NCBI RefSeq assembly: GCF_018223345.1
Contig: NZ_CP073587.1
Coordinates: 3,160,001-3,224,000, forward strand
Direction: 5' to 3'
Source of the DNA: Shewanella yunxiaonensis
GTDB lineage: Bacteria > Pseudomonadota > Gammaproteobacteria > Enterobacterales > Shewanellaceae
Length of the DNA stretch: 64,000 nucleotides
Translations under genes and position numbers: made by a program
Part shown: piece by piece, positions 17,317 to 27,639 of the stretch
Position numbering within the stretch: the first letter of the stretch is position 1
How the letters are laid out: each line of letters begins with the position of its first letter
Notes under the pieces: model-generated
Databases searched by the model: none
Told to the model about the DNA's origin: nothing
The model's input: only the letters and a program-made list of their open reading frames with translations

Positions 17317-19617
17317 TTAAACGTCACTATCATCGGTGGTGACGTTACTCTCATCTGGTAACGAATCCTGGCTTACCTCGACGCTATCGACTCGTTGTAA
17401 TCCTCGTGGCAACTTCGCACCACGACGACCGCGTTCACCACGATAATATTCCAGATCACTGCTCTTCAGTGTCAGCTTCCGCTTGCCAGCCCAAAGCGTC
17501 ACACTGCTACCGCTGGGCACCAGATACAGGTGCGTCAGTAACTCCTCACGCAGTTTGGCACGCTCTGATGGAATGCCGATAATCTTGTTACCTTTGCCCT
17601 TAGACAATTGCGGTAACGCATCTACGGAAAACAGCAACATACGGCCTTCGTTGGTGATCGCCAAAATCGAATAATCTACGCCTTTGTCCAAGCGTTGTGG
17701 CGTTAAGACTTTCGCATTTGATGGCAAGCTCAATAGCGCTTTACCGGCTTTATTGCGCGATACCATCTCTTTGAATTCACAGATAAAGCCATAACCAGCA
17801 TCACTCGCCAGCAGAAACTTGTTGTCATCATCGCCTAACAACACATGTTCCATCGTCTCACCCGGCACCAGGTTGAAACGTGTGGTGATAGGTTCGCCCT
17901 GACTTCGCGCCGATGGCAGAGTATGGGTCTCCGTAGAAAATGCCCGGCCAGAGCCGTCAATGAACACACTGGGTTGATTGCTCCGTCCCATTGCGGCACA
18001 TAAGAAGCTATCTCCCGCTTTATAAGACAAGCCCTCGGCATCAATATCATGACCTTTGGCACAGCGTACCCAGCCTTTTTCAGAAAGGACCACGGTTACC
18101 GGCTCGGTCGGTACCAGTTCCTGTTCTGACAGCGCTTTGGACTCTGCGCGCACCACCAATGGTGAACGGCGATCATCACCATAAGTGTCGGCATCAGCCT
18201 GTAACTCTTTTTTGATGAGCGTCTTCAAGCGCCGTTCTGAGCTCAGTAATAGCTGCAGTTGTTCGCGTTCTTTTTCCAGCTCGTCTTGTTCACCACGGAT
18301 TTTCATCTCTTCCAGTTTGGCTAAATGACGCAGTTTCAATTCCAGGATCGCTTCTGCCTGCTTATCACTCAAACTGAAACGACGCATCAGTTCCGCTTTA
18401 GGCTCATCGTTGAAACGGATAATCTCAATCACTTCATCAATATTGAGGAAGGCAATCATCAATGCTTCAAGAATATGTAAGCGAGACAATACCTTGTCTA
18501 AGCGGAACTCAAGCCGACGACGTACGGTAGTGGTACGAAAACTCAGCCACTCGGTCAGTAATTGTTTAAGTCCCTTAACTTGTGGTCGCCCATCTAAGCC
18601 CAGTACGTTGAGGTTGACCCGATAACCTTTTTCCAAATCGGTGGTGGCAAACAGGTGCGCCATCAATTGAGCACAATCGACCCGGTTTGAGCGTGGGACA
18701 ATGACCAGTCGTACCGGATTTTCATGGTCAGACTCATCGCGTAAATCTGTCACCATTGGCAACTTTTTCGCCTGCATCTGTGCCGCGATCTGTTCCAGAA
18801 TTTTGCTGGAGCTGGACTGATGCGGCAGCGCAGTGACAACAATTTCGCCATCTTCCACGCTATAAACAGCACGAGCTTTGATAGTGCCGCGACCGGATTC
18901 ATAGATTTTGCCAATTTCATCCGGCGGGGTAATGATTTCAGCTTCTGTTGGATAATCAGGTCCTGGCACAAACTCCATCAACCGTGGTAAATCCGCGCCA
19001 GGATTGTCCAGTAACTCAATACAGGCGTGAGCCAGCTCCCGCGCATTATGCGGTGGAATATCGGTTGCCATCCCCACCGCAATCCCCGTGATGCCATTGA
19101 GCAGGATATGCGGTAACCGCGCTGGCATTACCAGTGGTTCTTTTAAGGTGCCATCGAAGTTAGTGCCCCAGTCAACCGTTCCCTGCCCCAGTTCACTCAA
19201 TAACACTTCGGAGAATCGTGACAAACGTGCTTCGGTATAACGCATGGCAGCGAATGACTTCGGATCATCTGGCGCCCCCCAGTTACCCTGTCCATCCACC
19301 AGTGGATAGCGATACGTAAATGGTTGTGCCATCAGTACCATCGCTTCATAACAAGCGCTGTCGCCATGCGGATGATATTTACCCAGCACGTCACCTACAG
19401 TACGCGCGGATTTTTTGTATTTAGCAGCAGCGGACAGTCCAAGTTCGCTCATCGCATAGATGATGCGCCGCTGTACCGGCTTCAGGCCATCGCCGATATG
19501 CGGCAATGCCCGGTCCATGATGACATACATGGAATAATTGAGATAAGCATCTTCGGTGAAACGCCGGAGTGGGATCTGTTCCACACCATCCATACTCAGG
19601 GCCAGAGGATCACTCAT
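17317..19617 (-). CDS. parC: DNA topoisomerase IV subunit A
   Basis: The 766-residue protein has the winged-helix breakage-reunion domain with active-site Tyr127 ([10 protein letters not shown]). The quinolone region [15 protein letters not shown] carries wild-type Ser87 and Glu91 (E. coli Ser80 and Glu84). The C-terminal half has degenerate GyrA-type propeller blades. With ParE it decatenates sister chromosomes. The sequence shows no common quinolone-resistance change at those two positions. It follows the sugar-dehydrogenase-like gene by 29 bases. Confidence 0.97.
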   Translation of the reverse strand: MSDPLALSMDGVEQIPLRRFTEDAYLNYSMYVIMDRALPHIGDGLKPVQRRIIYAMSELGLSAAAKYKKSARTVGDVLGKYHPHGDSACYEAMVLMAQPFTYRYPLVDGQGNWGAPDDPKSFAAMRYTEARLSRFSEVLLSELGQGTVDWGTNFDGTLKEPLVMPARLPHILLNGITGIAVGMATDIPPHNARELAHACIELLDNPGADLPRLMEFVPGPDYPTEAEIITPPDEIGKIYESGRGTIKARAVYSVEDGEIVVTALPHQSSSSKILEQIAAQMQAKKLPMVTDLRDESDHENPVRLVIVPRSNRVDCAQLMAHLFATTDLEKGYRVNLNVLGLDGRPQVKGLKQLLTEWLSFRTTTVRRRLEFRLDKVLSRLHILEALMIAFLNIDEVIEIIRFNDEPKAELMRRFSLSDKQAEAILELKLRHLAKLEEMKIRGEQDELEKEREQLQLLLSSERRLKTLIKKELQADADTYGDDRRSPLVVRAESKALSEQELVPTEPVTVVLSEKGWVRCAKGHDIDAEGLSYKAGDSFLCAAMGRSNQPSVFIDGSGRAFSTETHTLPSARSQGEPITTRFNLVPGETMEHVLLGDDDNKFLLASDAGYGFICEFKEMVSRNKAGKALLSLPSNAKVLTPQRLDKGVDYSILAITNEGRMLLFSVDALPQLSKGKGNKIIGIPSERAKLREELLTHLYLVPSGSSVTLWAGKRKLTLKSSDLEYYRGERGRRGAKLPRGLQRVDSVEVSQDSLPDESNVTTDDSDV

Positions 19618-19646
19618 GATTGTCTTCCTGTGCCGGGTTATGATTG

Positions 19647-20825
19647 TTATTCATCAGCTTCATCTGCATCATTGCCTTTATAAAACAGGCGATAAATGTT
19701 GCCTTTCAAATCGTCAGAGATATATACGGAGCCATCCGGTGCCATCGCCAATGAGTAGGGACGCGCCATCGGAAATTCACCGTCAAGGAAACTCAATAGT
19801 GTTGAACGGCTGACGACTTTATCACCGTCCATTTTTAATAAAACGACCTGGTAGCCCACCTTGCTGGAGCGGTTCCACGAACCATTCTCAGCCACCAGCA
19901 TCTGATTATGATATTCGGCTGGAAACTGGTTACCGATATAAAACAACAAGCCCATTGGTGCAACATGGGCAGGCAATTCAAACACTGGCGGCTCTACCGT
20001 TAGGTTTTTCGGCTTTTCGTAGGCGGGTTCTTTTATATCTTTGCCATGGATATAGGGAAAACCAAAGTGCTCTCCGGGTCTATCGATGCGGTTAATTTCA
20101 TCTGGTGGGATGTTATCCCCCATCCAATCACGGCTACTATCGGCAAACCACAGCTTGCCATTCACTGGATTCCAGTCAAAACCGACCACCTGACGGATAC
20201 CCGTGGCAATTTGTTGTGACTCGCCAGAGTCAAGATCTATCGCGATGATACTGCCAAACGGCGCAATAGGTTCGCAGACATTACACGGTGCACTTATCGA
20301 AACGTATAACCGACCATCGGGGCCGAATTTTATACCGCGGATACTTTTGTTACCCTTACCTGGTAGTCGGTCATAGACTTCCCTTGGGCGACTGGGCCGC
20401 TTTAGGCGTTGTTCGATGTTATTGAATACAACTATACGATCTTCCAGCGCAGCATAGAGATCCCCATTATGAAATGCTAACGCTTCCGGATAATCCAGAT
20501 CTTTAGCGACCAGATAACGTCGGTCGACTCGGCCATCATTATTACTGTCAACCAATGCGGTAATGGTGCCACTCTTACGGGAGCCCACAAACAGCGTGCC
20601 CTGATCGCCAACCACGATCTGCTTTGCATCACCTAATTCGGTAGCATACAGAGATACGCCAAACCCCTTAGTTACCATAATCACAACAGACTGCGCTGCA
20701 TTGGCAGTCCCGCAACTCAAGGCGGTTCCCAGCAGTAACAAACCTGCACCGGCGTTCCTGCCGATTCTGTTACAGAAATTCATCATAACCTTGCCTTTGC
20801 TCTTATTTTCAGGCATTTGCGACAT
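19647..20825 (-). CDS. PQQ-type sugar (sorbosone) dehydrogenase-like beta-propeller protein, exported
   Basis: The protein (392 residues from ATG 20825) has a signal sequence ending near SCGTANA-AQ. Repeated propeller strands follow, such as [47 protein letters not shown] and [11 protein letters not shown], as in soluble glucose or sorbosone dehydrogenases. The substrate and use of PQQ are not established. The ATG overlaps the parE stop by one base. A second ATG at 20786 with AAGGTT upstream may be the true start, giving a shorter signal peptide. Cys in LSCG might be a lipobox but fits poorly. It lies between parE and parC. Confidence 0.85.
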   Translation of the reverse strand: MSQMPENKSKGKVMMNFCNRIGRNAGAGLLLLGTALSCGTANAAQSVVIMVTKGFGVSLYATELGDAKQIVVGDQGTLFVGSRKSGTITALVDSNNDGRVDRRYLVAKDLDYPEALAFHNGDLYAALEDRIVVFNNIEQRLKRPSRPREVYDRLPGKGNKSIRGIKFGPDGRLYVSISAPCNVCEPIAPFGSIIAIDLDSGESQQIATGIRQVVGFDWNPVNGKLWFADSSRDWMGDNIPPDEINRIDRPGEHFGFPYIHGKDIKEPAYEKPKNLTVEPPVFELPAHVAPMGLLFYIGNQFPAEYHNQMLVAENGSWNRSSKVGYQVVLLKMDGDKVVSRSTLLSFLDGEFPMARPYSLAMAPDGSVYISDDLKGNIYRLFYKGNDADEADE

Positions 20826-22711
20826 CAAAACTCGGCCAGATCTCCCTTAGTTTCCAGCCAAGATTTGCGATCCCCGGCTCGCTTTTTGGATAACAGCATA
20901 TCCATCAATGCCACAGTTTCATCGGCATCATCAATGGTCATCTGCACCAAGCGGCGGGTGTTAGGATCCATGGTGGTTTCCCTGAGCTGCAGAGGGTTCA
21001 TCTCACCTAGCCCTTTAAATCGGGTCACTTGCACTTTGCCTTTTTTGTTATCTGCCGCAATGCGGCTGAGGATGCTTTGTTTTTCTTCTTCATCCAGTGC
21101 GTAATACACCTCTTTGCCAAAATCTATACGGAAAAGCGGTGGCATCGCAATGTAGATATGTCCTTGTTCTACTAACACTTTAAAATGCTTTAGGAATAAT
21201 GCGCAGAGCAGCGTAGCAATATGCAGTCCATCCGAGTCGGCATCCGCTAGCACGCAAATTTTGCCATAGCGCAACTCTGAAATGTCATCACTATCGGGAT
21301 CACAACCGATAGCGACTGAAATATCGTGTACTTCCTGTGAACCTAGCACCTGAGAACCATCGACTTCCCATGTATTCAGGATCTTACCGCGCAGCGGCAT
21401 AATGGCTTGAAACTCTTTATCACGCGCCTGCTTGGCACTACCGCCCGCAGAATCCCCTTCCACCAAAAACAGCTCAGTGCGGCCATTATCCTGACTGGTA
21501 CAATCGGTCAATTTACCCGGGAGTGCTGGCCCAGCGGTCACTTTTTTACGGGCAATTTTCTTCGCCGACTTTAACCGTTTCTGTGCATTATTGATGCACA
21601 TCTCGGCCAACAGTTCAGCTTGGTCAGTATGGCTGTTCAGCCATAGGCTGAAGGCATCACGCACGATACCGGACACGAAAGCGGCACATTGCCGACTGGA
21701 GAGTTTCTCCTTGGTCTGTCCAGCAAACTGTGGGTCCTGCATTTTCACAGACAGCACGAATGAGGCTTTGTCCCAGATATCTTCCGGGCTCAATTTAATG
21801 CCACGCGGGATCAGATTGCGGAATTCACAAAACTCGCGCATGGATTCCAATAACCCTTGGCGAAACCCGTTAACGTGAGTTCCGCCCAGCGGCGTAGGGA
21901 TCAGGTTAACGTAACTTTCGTTAAGGCACTCACCACCTTCGGGTAACCATGTAATGGCCCAGTCGGCGGCTTCAATTTTTGTACTGAGGCTGCCAACAAA
22001 TGGCTCTTCCGGCAAGGTGACCGAATCTTTGATTGAATCTTTAATGTAATCGGTCAGACCGGCTTCGTAGAACCATTCCAGCTCTTCACCCGACTGTTTA
22101 TTGACAAACCGAATGCGTAAGCCCGGACACAGCACTGCTTTAGCCCGTAGCAAATGGGTCAGCCTGCTGATGGAATAGTTAGCAGAATCAAAATATTGTG
22201 GTTCTGGCCAGAACTGTACACGCGTACCGGTATTACGACGCCCACAGCTGCCGGTAACATGTAACGCTTCAACACAATTGCCATGCTCAAAGGCAATATC
22301 ATAGACCTGACCGTCACGGCGAACTGTCACTTCAACCCGTTTGGATAACGCATTGACCACCGAAATCCCAACACCGTGCAAGCCACCGGAAAATTGGTAG
22401 TTTTTATTCGAGAATTTACCACCGGCGTGCAGTTTGGTGAGGATCAGTTCAACCCCAGGAATGCCTTCTTCCGGGTGAATATCCACTGGCATTCCACGGC
22501 CATCATCTATGACTTCCAGCGAGTTATCGGGATACAAAATCACGTCAATTTTACTGGCAAAGCCAGCCAACGCTTCATCGACGCTGTTGTCGATCACTTC
22601 CTGTCCCAAATGGTTGGGACGGGTGGTATCCGTGTACATACCGGGACGGCGTTTTACCGGATCAAGTCCGTTGAGAACTTCAATGGCGTCGGAGGTATAT
22701 TGATTTGTCAT
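20825..22711 (-). CDS. parE: DNA topoisomerase IV subunit B
   Basis: The 628-residue protein has the GHKL ATPase (DNSVDEALAGFAS, DDGRGMPVDIHPEEG, GGLHGVGISVVNALS) and the Toprim domain (LVEGDSAGGSAKQARD, PLRGKILN, DADSDGLHI). It is the ATPase partner of ParC. Length is normal. The visible resistance-region residues look wild type. It is 52 bases downstream of yqiA, in the common yqiA-parE order, and is joined to the next gene by a one-base overlap. Confidence 0.97.
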   Translation of the reverse strand: MTNQYTSDAIEVLNGLDPVKRRPGMYTDTTRPNHLGQEVIDNSVDEALAGFASKIDVILYPDNSLEVIDDGRGMPVDIHPEEGIPGVELILTKLHAGGKFSNKNYQFSGGLHGVGISVVNALSKRVEVTVRRDGQVYDIAFEHGNCVEALHVTGSCGRRNTGTRVQFWPEPQYFDSANYSISRLTHLLRAKAVLCPGLRIRFVNKQSGEELEWFYEAGLTDYIKDSIKDSVTLPEEPFVGSLSTKIEAADWAITWLPEGGECLNESYVNLIPTPLGGTHVNGFRQGLLESMREFCEFRNLIPRGIKLSPEDIWDKASFVLSVKMQDPQFAGQTKEKLSSRQCAAFVSGIVRDAFSLWLNSHTDQAELLAEMCINNAQKRLKSAKKIARKKVTAGPALPGKLTDCTSQDNGRTELFLVEGDSAGGSAKQARDKEFQAIMPLRGKILNTWEVDGSQVLGSQEVHDISVAIGCDPDSDDISELRYGKICVLADADSDGLHIATLLCALFLKHFKVLVEQGHIYIAMPPLFRIDFGKEVYYALDEEEKQSILSRIAADNKKGKVQVTRFKGLGEMNPLQLRETTMDPNTRRLVQMTIDDADETVALMDMLLSKKRAGDRKSWLETKGDLAEF

Positions 22712-22763
22712 AGCGCGTACTTTTTATTTTTTGAGGCCATCGTGGGCCGCACATATCTGATTG

Positions 22764-23339
22764 TCAAGGTAAGCAAAGAAATCGGCTCACCGTATCCAGT
22801 TTATCGCCATAGCCCACAAAGCTGTGATTACCACCGGCCTCAAGCAGCATCTCACAACAATGGTATTTAGCCAATGCCTGACGATAATCCAGTACTTCAT
22901 CGGCAGTTTGTAACAGTACCAAAAAACGATCAGGGTTGAGAATGACTGGCGTATCAAATTGCCGCAACTGTTGTTGGTGCTCGGGCAGTAATTCATAATG
23001 TTCCCCGGTGTAGGGGTTAACTTGTGGACCAAGATAATCTTCAAACAATTCATAGGGTTTTACTGCTGGATTTACCAGCACTGCCCGCCCACCATAATGT
23101 TGTACTAGCCAACTGGCGAAATAGCCTCCAAGTGACGAACCGATAAAACACAGTTTTTCGCCATCAGCCAACGCCTGTTCAGTAATCTGTTGCAGCAAGT
23201 CCATCGCGGCCTGTGGCGACGAAGGCAATTGCGGCACTATCATCTTGGTTTCTGGAAAATGCGTCTTGATATAGGCTTGGGTAACCGTGGCTTTATCGGA
23301 AAATGGAGAGCTGTTAAAACCATGAATGTAGAGCAGCAT
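22764..23339 (-). CDS. yqiA: YqiA-family alpha/beta-hydrolase esterase
   Basis: The 191-residue protein begins MLLYIHGFNSSP, with oxyanion-region HGFNSS, a nucleophile elbow IGSSLGGYFA (Ser in GSSLG) and a C-terminal His in GGNHSFVGY. In E. coli YqiA hydrolyses short acyl-CoA or ester substrates; its physiological role is unclear. The start at 23339 is chosen because GAGGATCT precedes this ATG; a TTG at 23351 would add four residues. It lies between cpdA and parE as in enteric bacteria. Confidence 0.92.
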   Translation of the reverse strand: MLLYIHGFNSSPFSDKATVTQAYIKTHFPETKMIVPQLPSSPQAAMDLLQQITEQALADGEKLCFIGSSLGGYFASWLVQHYGGRAVLVNPAVKPYELFEDYLGPQVNPYTGEHYELLPEHQQQLRQFDTPVILNPDRFLVLLQTADEVLDYRQALAKYHCCEMLLEAGGNHSFVGYGDKLDTVSRFLCLP

Positions 23340-23373
23340 AGATCCTCGCAACAGCGGCTACTCTGGGGATAAA

Positions 23374-24213
23374 TCAGTAACCACTCGCCTGAATGTCGGG
23401 AGCGAAACGTTCTCCCGGAATACGGTACACATTGGTCAGCATGCTACCATCCGGTCGCAGCTCCAGCAAACGATAGCCCGGTTGCACGGAATCCAGGGCG
23501 AAATAAGGGGATTGTGGCTTAAACTGAATGCAGGTTGATGGCGTGGCCATTAATGCAATATTGTGGTGTTCACCAGGATAGAGACTATCCAGTTGCTGAT
23601 GCACATGTCCCCACAACATCCCTTTTACTTGTGGCAACTTTGCCATCTGCGCCAGAAATTGATCACCATTATCCATCCAATGCTGATCTAACCAGGCACA
23701 ATTAACTTTTATCGGGTTATGGTGCATCACCAGCAATGCGTGACGTTCAGGCTCAGCGGCTATGGCGCTCTGAATAATGGCAAATTCTTCATCACTCAGG
23801 TGCCCCCCCGGACGACCGCGAACCGTCGAGTCCAGCATAATTATCTGCCAATTTCCCGCCAGCACCCGCCGTTGACCAAAGATTTGCTTTCCCTGCATAT
23901 GCAGGCTCATGATCCGTGGGTCGTCGTGATTTCCCGGCAGGTAATGGCACGGGAGATTCAATGGCTCAATGGCTTTGACGAAGTTGTGATACGACTCACC
24001 GGAAAAATCCTGGCTGAGATCACCTGTGGCTAACAAAATATCGGCGGGATAACTGAGGGCTTCGATGGTATTGAGTACGGCTTCAAAACTGCTGGCCGTG
24101 TTGACTCCCAACAGATGCCCGTCAGGATCGGCAAACAGATGAGGATCGGTAATCTGCACTAAGCGTACGCAATGATCCTTTGGGATACGATAAGTGATAG
24201 CCTCTTTCAGCAC
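23374..24213 (-). CDS. cpdA: 3',5'-cyclic-AMP phosphodiesterase CpdA
   Basis: The 279-residue metallophosphoesterase shows the metal-binding series ITDPHLF, ATGDLSQD, PGNHDD, VMHHNPI and GHVHQQ. It hydrolyses cAMP to AMP and thus tunes CRP signalling. The start is GTG at 24213 with only a weak ribosome site. Gene order DUF1249-cpdA-yqiA-parE supports the name. Confidence 0.93.
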   Translation of the reverse strand: MLKEAITYRIPKDHCVRLVQITDPHLFADPDGHLLGVNTASSFEAVLNTIEALSYPADILLATGDLSQDFSGESYHNFVKAIEPLNLPCHYLPGNHDDPRIMSLHMQGKQIFGQRRVLAGNWQIIMLDSTVRGRPGGHLSDEEFAIIQSAIAAEPERHALLVMHHNPIKVNCAWLDQHWMDNGDQFLAQMAKLPQVKGMLWGHVHQQLDSLYPGEHHNIALMATPSTCIQFKPQSPYFALDSVQPGYRLLELRPDGSMLTNVYRIPGERFAPDIQASGY

Positions 24214-24228
24214 ATTGATTACCCAATA

Positions 24229-24657
24229 CTATGACTGACAAACAAGGCGCGCACGACAGTCGATTTTCAACAACTCCTCCAGAAAGGCGTTAACCTGATA
24301 TTTTTCATTCCGATGATGCATATGCAGGTTCGGATAATCATACACCGCCTGTAATCGGGAAATCTGTTGACTGCTTAACACTTCTGCTAATTTAGCATCA
24401 TGATAGACTCTCACCGTCACACAAGGAACCGGCACTACGCCATCCAGCCCCATCGGACGGGCAATACTAACCACTTGAGTATAAGGCGTATTTTCAAGAA
24501 TACTGACCTCCAGGCAACCGAAGCTGCCCTCGACTTGCCACTGCTCACCAGTGGCACAAGACTCCGGCAACCAGCGCACGATATGGGCATAATTCCGACC
24601 ACATAATGCGAGAAATCGGCTGACATCAGGTTGGTATTTATCTTTTGCTTTCTGCAT
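24229..24657 (-). CDS. DUF1249-family protein (YqiB)
   Basis: The 142-residue cytoplasmic protein begins MQKAKDKYQPDVSRFLALCG and has the conserved VSIARPMGLDGVVPVPCVTVRVYHDAKLAEV core split over two strands. The family is widespread in gammaproteobacteria between nudF and cpdA, and its function is unknown. It overlaps nudF by 20 bases, so the two are translationally coupled. Confidence 0.88.
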   Translation of the reverse strand: MQKAKDKYQPDVSRFLALCGRNYAHIVRWLPESCATGEQWQVEGSFGCLEVSILENTPYTQVVSIARPMGLDGVVPVPCVTVRVYHDAKLAEVLSSQQISRLQAVYDYPNLHMHHRNEKYQVNAFLEELLKIDCRARLVCQS

Positions 24658-25264
24658 CCCTAGCCATCAATTGTTGGTAGTTAAGTTGTAACCATTGCAG
24701 ACCCAAAGCGGTCGACACGTTGTCGATGCGGCCATCAGTTGTCATTTCATAGGCTTGTTGGCGTGGTAACACCACAACCCGGATATCTTCATGTTCGGCA
24801 GCAAGCCCGTGGATTCCGCCAGCGACACTGGCATCTACTGCCGCCCAATAAAAGTAAAATCGTTCCGTACTGCCGCCGGGACTCGACAGATAACTGCTGA
24901 TGGCATGCAGACTGCGCGCGGTAAGACCGCTTTCTTCCATCAACTCTCGCCGCGCCACTTGCTCAGGTGTCTCATCACTGTCGATCATACCGGCCACAAG
25001 TTCCAGCAACCACGGAGAATCACTGGTCATTACTGCCGGAAAACGTAATTGCTCGATTAACACTACCTGATCCAAGACGGGATCATAGGGCAGTACCACA
25101 ACGGCATGACCACGCTCGAAAATTTCGCGACGCACCTCACCACTCCAGCCACCAGCAAACAAACGATGACGGAAGCGGTATTCTTCCATAGAAAAGAAGC
25201 CAGAATAAAGTGTTCTTTTGCCTAAAATCTCAATATCGTTCTTGGAGAATTTTTCAGGTTTCAT
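24638..25264 (-). CDS. nudF: ADP-ribose diphosphatase, Nudix family
   Basis: The 208-residue protein carries a full Nudix box, GMIDSDE-x7-RELMEESGL (G-x5-E-x7-REU-x-EE-x-GU), within LLELVAGMIDSDETPEQVAR. It hydrolyses ADP-ribose to AMP and ribose-5-phosphate. The first gene of the nudF-DUF1249-cpdA-yqiA-parE series, it is divergent from tolC, the standard arrangement in E. coli. Confidence 0.94.
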   Translation of the reverse strand: MKPEKFSKNDIEILGKRTLYSGFFSMEEYRFRHRLFAGGWSGEVRREIFERGHAVVVLPYDPVLDQVVLIEQLRFPAVMTSDSPWLLELVAGMIDSDETPEQVARRELMEESGLTARSLHAISSYLSSPGGSTERFYFYWAAVDASVAGGIHGLAAEHEDIRVVVLPRQQAYEMTTDGRIDNVSTALGLQWLQLNYQQLMARDAESKR

Positions 25265-25364
25265 TTTCGTCCCATCTCTGCCATAACTGAGCTCCAGCTT
25301 ACCGCGAGGTTTTCGTCACAATTAAGCGGCATCATTAATTAATAAAATCTGTTACACTTCGGAG

Positions 25365-25393
25365 TTGACTGGAAATCAGATGGTTTTTAGTAT
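25365..25393 (+). promoter_or_regulatory. tolC promoter
   Basis: TTGACT (25365-25370) and TAGTAT (25388-25393) are 17 bases apart, a near-consensus sigma-70 promoter. The leader is about 115 bases long. It contains a direct repeat (GGGAAGCGTCGGGAAGCG near 25418-25437) and a small hairpin, GCCTT-TTT-AAGGC, near 25443-25455. Confidence 0.7.
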
Positions 25394-25514
25394 TTCGGCC
25401 AACAAGTTTTGCTGTATCGGGAAGCGTCGGGAAGCGCAAACCGCCTTTTTAAGGCATTAACAGTCTAACGAAGTTAAACCACCTGTACAGGGTGTTTGTC
25501 TATAAGGACAGCTA

Positions 25515-26837
25515 ATGAAATTCAAGATCCGCACTTTATGCGCGGCGTTAACGCTCGCTGCTTCAGCTCATGCTGCTCACGCCGACGATTTGCTTCAGAT
25601 TTACCAGCAAGCTCTCAAGAGTGACCCTGTCGTTCTGCAGGCCAAAGCACAACGTGATCAGCTTTATGAAGCGATTGAGGTCAATCGCGCCTCATTGCTG
25701 CCAACAATTAGTGGGCAGATTGGCTATAGCAAAGCCTGGAATAGCTATAGTGGCAACAGTCGCGGTCTTACTGGCACCTTGTCCCTCAGTCAGAGTATCT
25801 ACGATCATTCTGTTTGGGTGGGATTGTCTCTGGCAGAGAAAACTGCCGCGCAGGCCGATGCTGACTATGCCGCTTCTTTGCAGAGTCTGATCATCCGCGT
25901 CACTTCCGCCTATTTTGACGTGTTGTCAGCCAAAGATACCTATGAGTATCAAATCGCTGAGCGCACCGCTATTGAACGCCAGTTAGAGCAGACCAAACAG
26001 CGTTTTGCCGTCGGCTTAACCGCAATTACCGATGTGCATGAAGCTCAGGCGCAGTACGATCTGGCCAATGCGGCGGTGATTACCGCTCAGAATAGCCTGA
26101 CAAACAGCTATGAGGCATTACGCGAAATCACAGGGGTTGATCATACTGATCTTAAAGTACTGGATACTGACCGTTTCTCGGCCTCAATGCCGACGCCGGC
26201 GACTCCTCAGCAATGGCAAAATCTGGCAGAACAAAATAGTTTGTCGCTGTTGAGTTATCGTTTAGGTAAAGATATCGCCAAAGAAACCATTACCTACTAT
26301 AAAGCCGGACATTACCCATCGTTAAGCTTGGATGCTGGATACACCAAGGCCTACGATGCCCAGACTTATGGAAATGATATTCCCGACTATGACAACAAAA
26401 GTGTCGGCATCACCATGAGTGTTCCTATCTTTGAAGGTTTCAAAGTAACCTCTCAGGTAAAACAGGCACAATATGCTTATGTTCAGGCCAATCAGTTACT
26501 GGAACAGAACTACCGTCTGGTTGTGAAAAATATTCGCAGCGACTTCAACAACGTCAACGCGTCTATTAGTTCTATCAAAGCCTATGAGCAGTCAGTTGTT
26601 TCTTCTGAAAGTGCACTGAAAGCCACTCAGGCAGGGTTTGAAGTGGGTACGCGTACCATTGTTGATGTGCTCAATAGCACCTACAACTTATATAATTCCA
26701 AACGTCAGTTATCTGATGCGCGCTACAGCTATATCAACTCCATTCTGGCATTGAAACAAGCTGCCGGTACGCTGACCGAAGATGATGTGATGGCCATTAA
26801 TAAGGGGCTGACGGCCGATAATCGTCAGCAGCCTTAA
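25515..26837 (+). CDS. tolC: Outer-membrane channel protein TolC
   Basis: The 440-residue protein has a signal peptide (cleavage after about residue 23, AAHADDL). The two repeated OEP halves follow, with long coiled-coil helices (LIIRVTSAYFDVLSAKDTYE; VKNIRSDFNNVNASISSIK). TolC trimers form the exit duct for several efflux pumps and type I secretion. It is monocistronic, with a strong promoter and a terminator directly after. The window holds a second, unrelated outer-membrane factor with the RND pump at 50-59 kb. Confidence 0.95.
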   Translation: MKFKIRTLCAALTLAASAHAAHADDLLQIYQQALKSDPVVLQAKAQRDQLYEAIEVNRASLLPTISGQIGYSKAWNSYSGNSRGLTGTLSLSQSIYDHSVWVGLSLAEKTAAQADADYAASLQSLIIRVTSAYFDVLSAKDTYEYQIAERTAIERQLEQTKQRFAVGLTAITDVHEAQAQYDLANAAVITAQNSLTNSYEALREITGVDHTDLKVLDTDRFSASMPTPATPQQWQNLAEQNSLSLLSYRLGKDIAKETITYYKAGHYPSLSLDAGYTKAYDAQTYGNDIPDYDNKSVGITMSVPIFEGFKVTSQVKQAQYAYVQANQLLEQNYRLVVKNIRSDFNNVNASISSIKAYEQSVVSSESALKATQAGFEVGTRTIVDVLNSTYNLYNSKRQLSDARYSYINSILALKQAAGTLTEDDVMAINKGLTADNRQQP

Positions 26838-26851
26838 GCGCTCGCACACAT

Positions 26852-26879
26852 AAAAAAACCGCCGTTTGGCGGTTTTTTT
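26852..26879. terminator. Bidirectional terminator after tolC
   Basis: ACCGCC-GTTT-GGCGGT with six-base A and T tracts on either side forms a long stem usable from both strands. It serves tolC and the barrel gene at 26899. Confidence 0.9.
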
Positions 26880-26898
26880 ATGCCGTTTACCAATTAAC

Positions 26899-27636
26899 TT
26901 AGAAAACTAATTCAACACCGGCGAACACGCCATCAAATTTCATATTGGCAGTCACACCATCAAAGTCATCCACATCAAATTTGAAGTTACGGTAACCGGC
27001 ATGGATACGGGTGTCTAAAGCAACACCATCAAACTGCCAGCCCAGACCGACCTGATAATCATAAACACTCGACTCATCGATGCCGGCCAGAACATCTGCG
27101 TATGCAAACAGACCGGTTCCGGGCACGCCCACTTCCGCATTGGCATACCCCATAAACACCCCTTTAGTTAACTCAATGGTGGTTGACTTACTGGCCTGAT
27201 AAACCCGAAACGAACCATCAAACTTCTTATATGCAGCACCAACATCCAGAGACAAAATATCGTTATCTAGCAGTTCATAGTAACCAATGAAATCTGTATT
27301 ACCGAGATCGATATTGGCATTGGTATCACCATTAAAAGTGAGCCCGGAAAACGACATACTGTCAGCAGACAAACTGCCATCTTCTTCCAGATGGTTTTCG
27401 CGGATCTTTAAATTCGGCAAAAACGGGATCGGATGCTCCAGATTCAACCACAAGCTATAACGCGATGAAGAATCGTAGCCAAATTCCTGTTGCGCCTGTC
27501 CCTTCTCAGCAAAGGTACCGCTGGCGTCAGCATTCCAGAAATCACCACCGACTTTAAACCCCAGAACTGTGGCTGCCTGCGCGGATACCGCTGTCATAGA
27601 GGACAGCACGATCATAGCCATTAATGTTTTTTTCAT
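26899..27636 (-). CDS. TIGR04219-family outer-membrane beta-barrel protein
   Basis: The 245-residue protein has a clear signal peptide (cleavage after VSAQA at residue 21) and alternating strands typical of a small barrel. It ends in an aromatic residue (FAGVELVF), the outer-membrane insertion signal. Phrases such as ATVLGFKVGGDFW, YYELLDNDILSLDVGAAYKK and AEVGVPGTGLFAYADVL match this family as I know it from Shewanella and Vibrio. Function is unknown. It begins three bases after DUF2333 with AAGG as ribosome site, so they form one operon. Confidence 0.9.
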   Translation of the reverse strand: MKKTLMAMIVLSSMTAVSAQAATVLGFKVGGDFWNADASGTFAEKGQAQQEFGYDSSSRYSLWLNLEHPIPFLPNLKIRENHLEEDGSLSADSMSFSGLTFNGDTNANIDLGNTDFIGYYELLDNDILSLDVGAAYKKFDGSFRVYQASKSTTIELTKGVFMGYANAEVGVPGTGLFAYADVLAGIDESSVYDYQVGLGWQFDGVALDTRIHAGYRNFKFDVDDFDGVTANMKFDGVFAGVELVF

Positions 27637-27639
27637 TAC

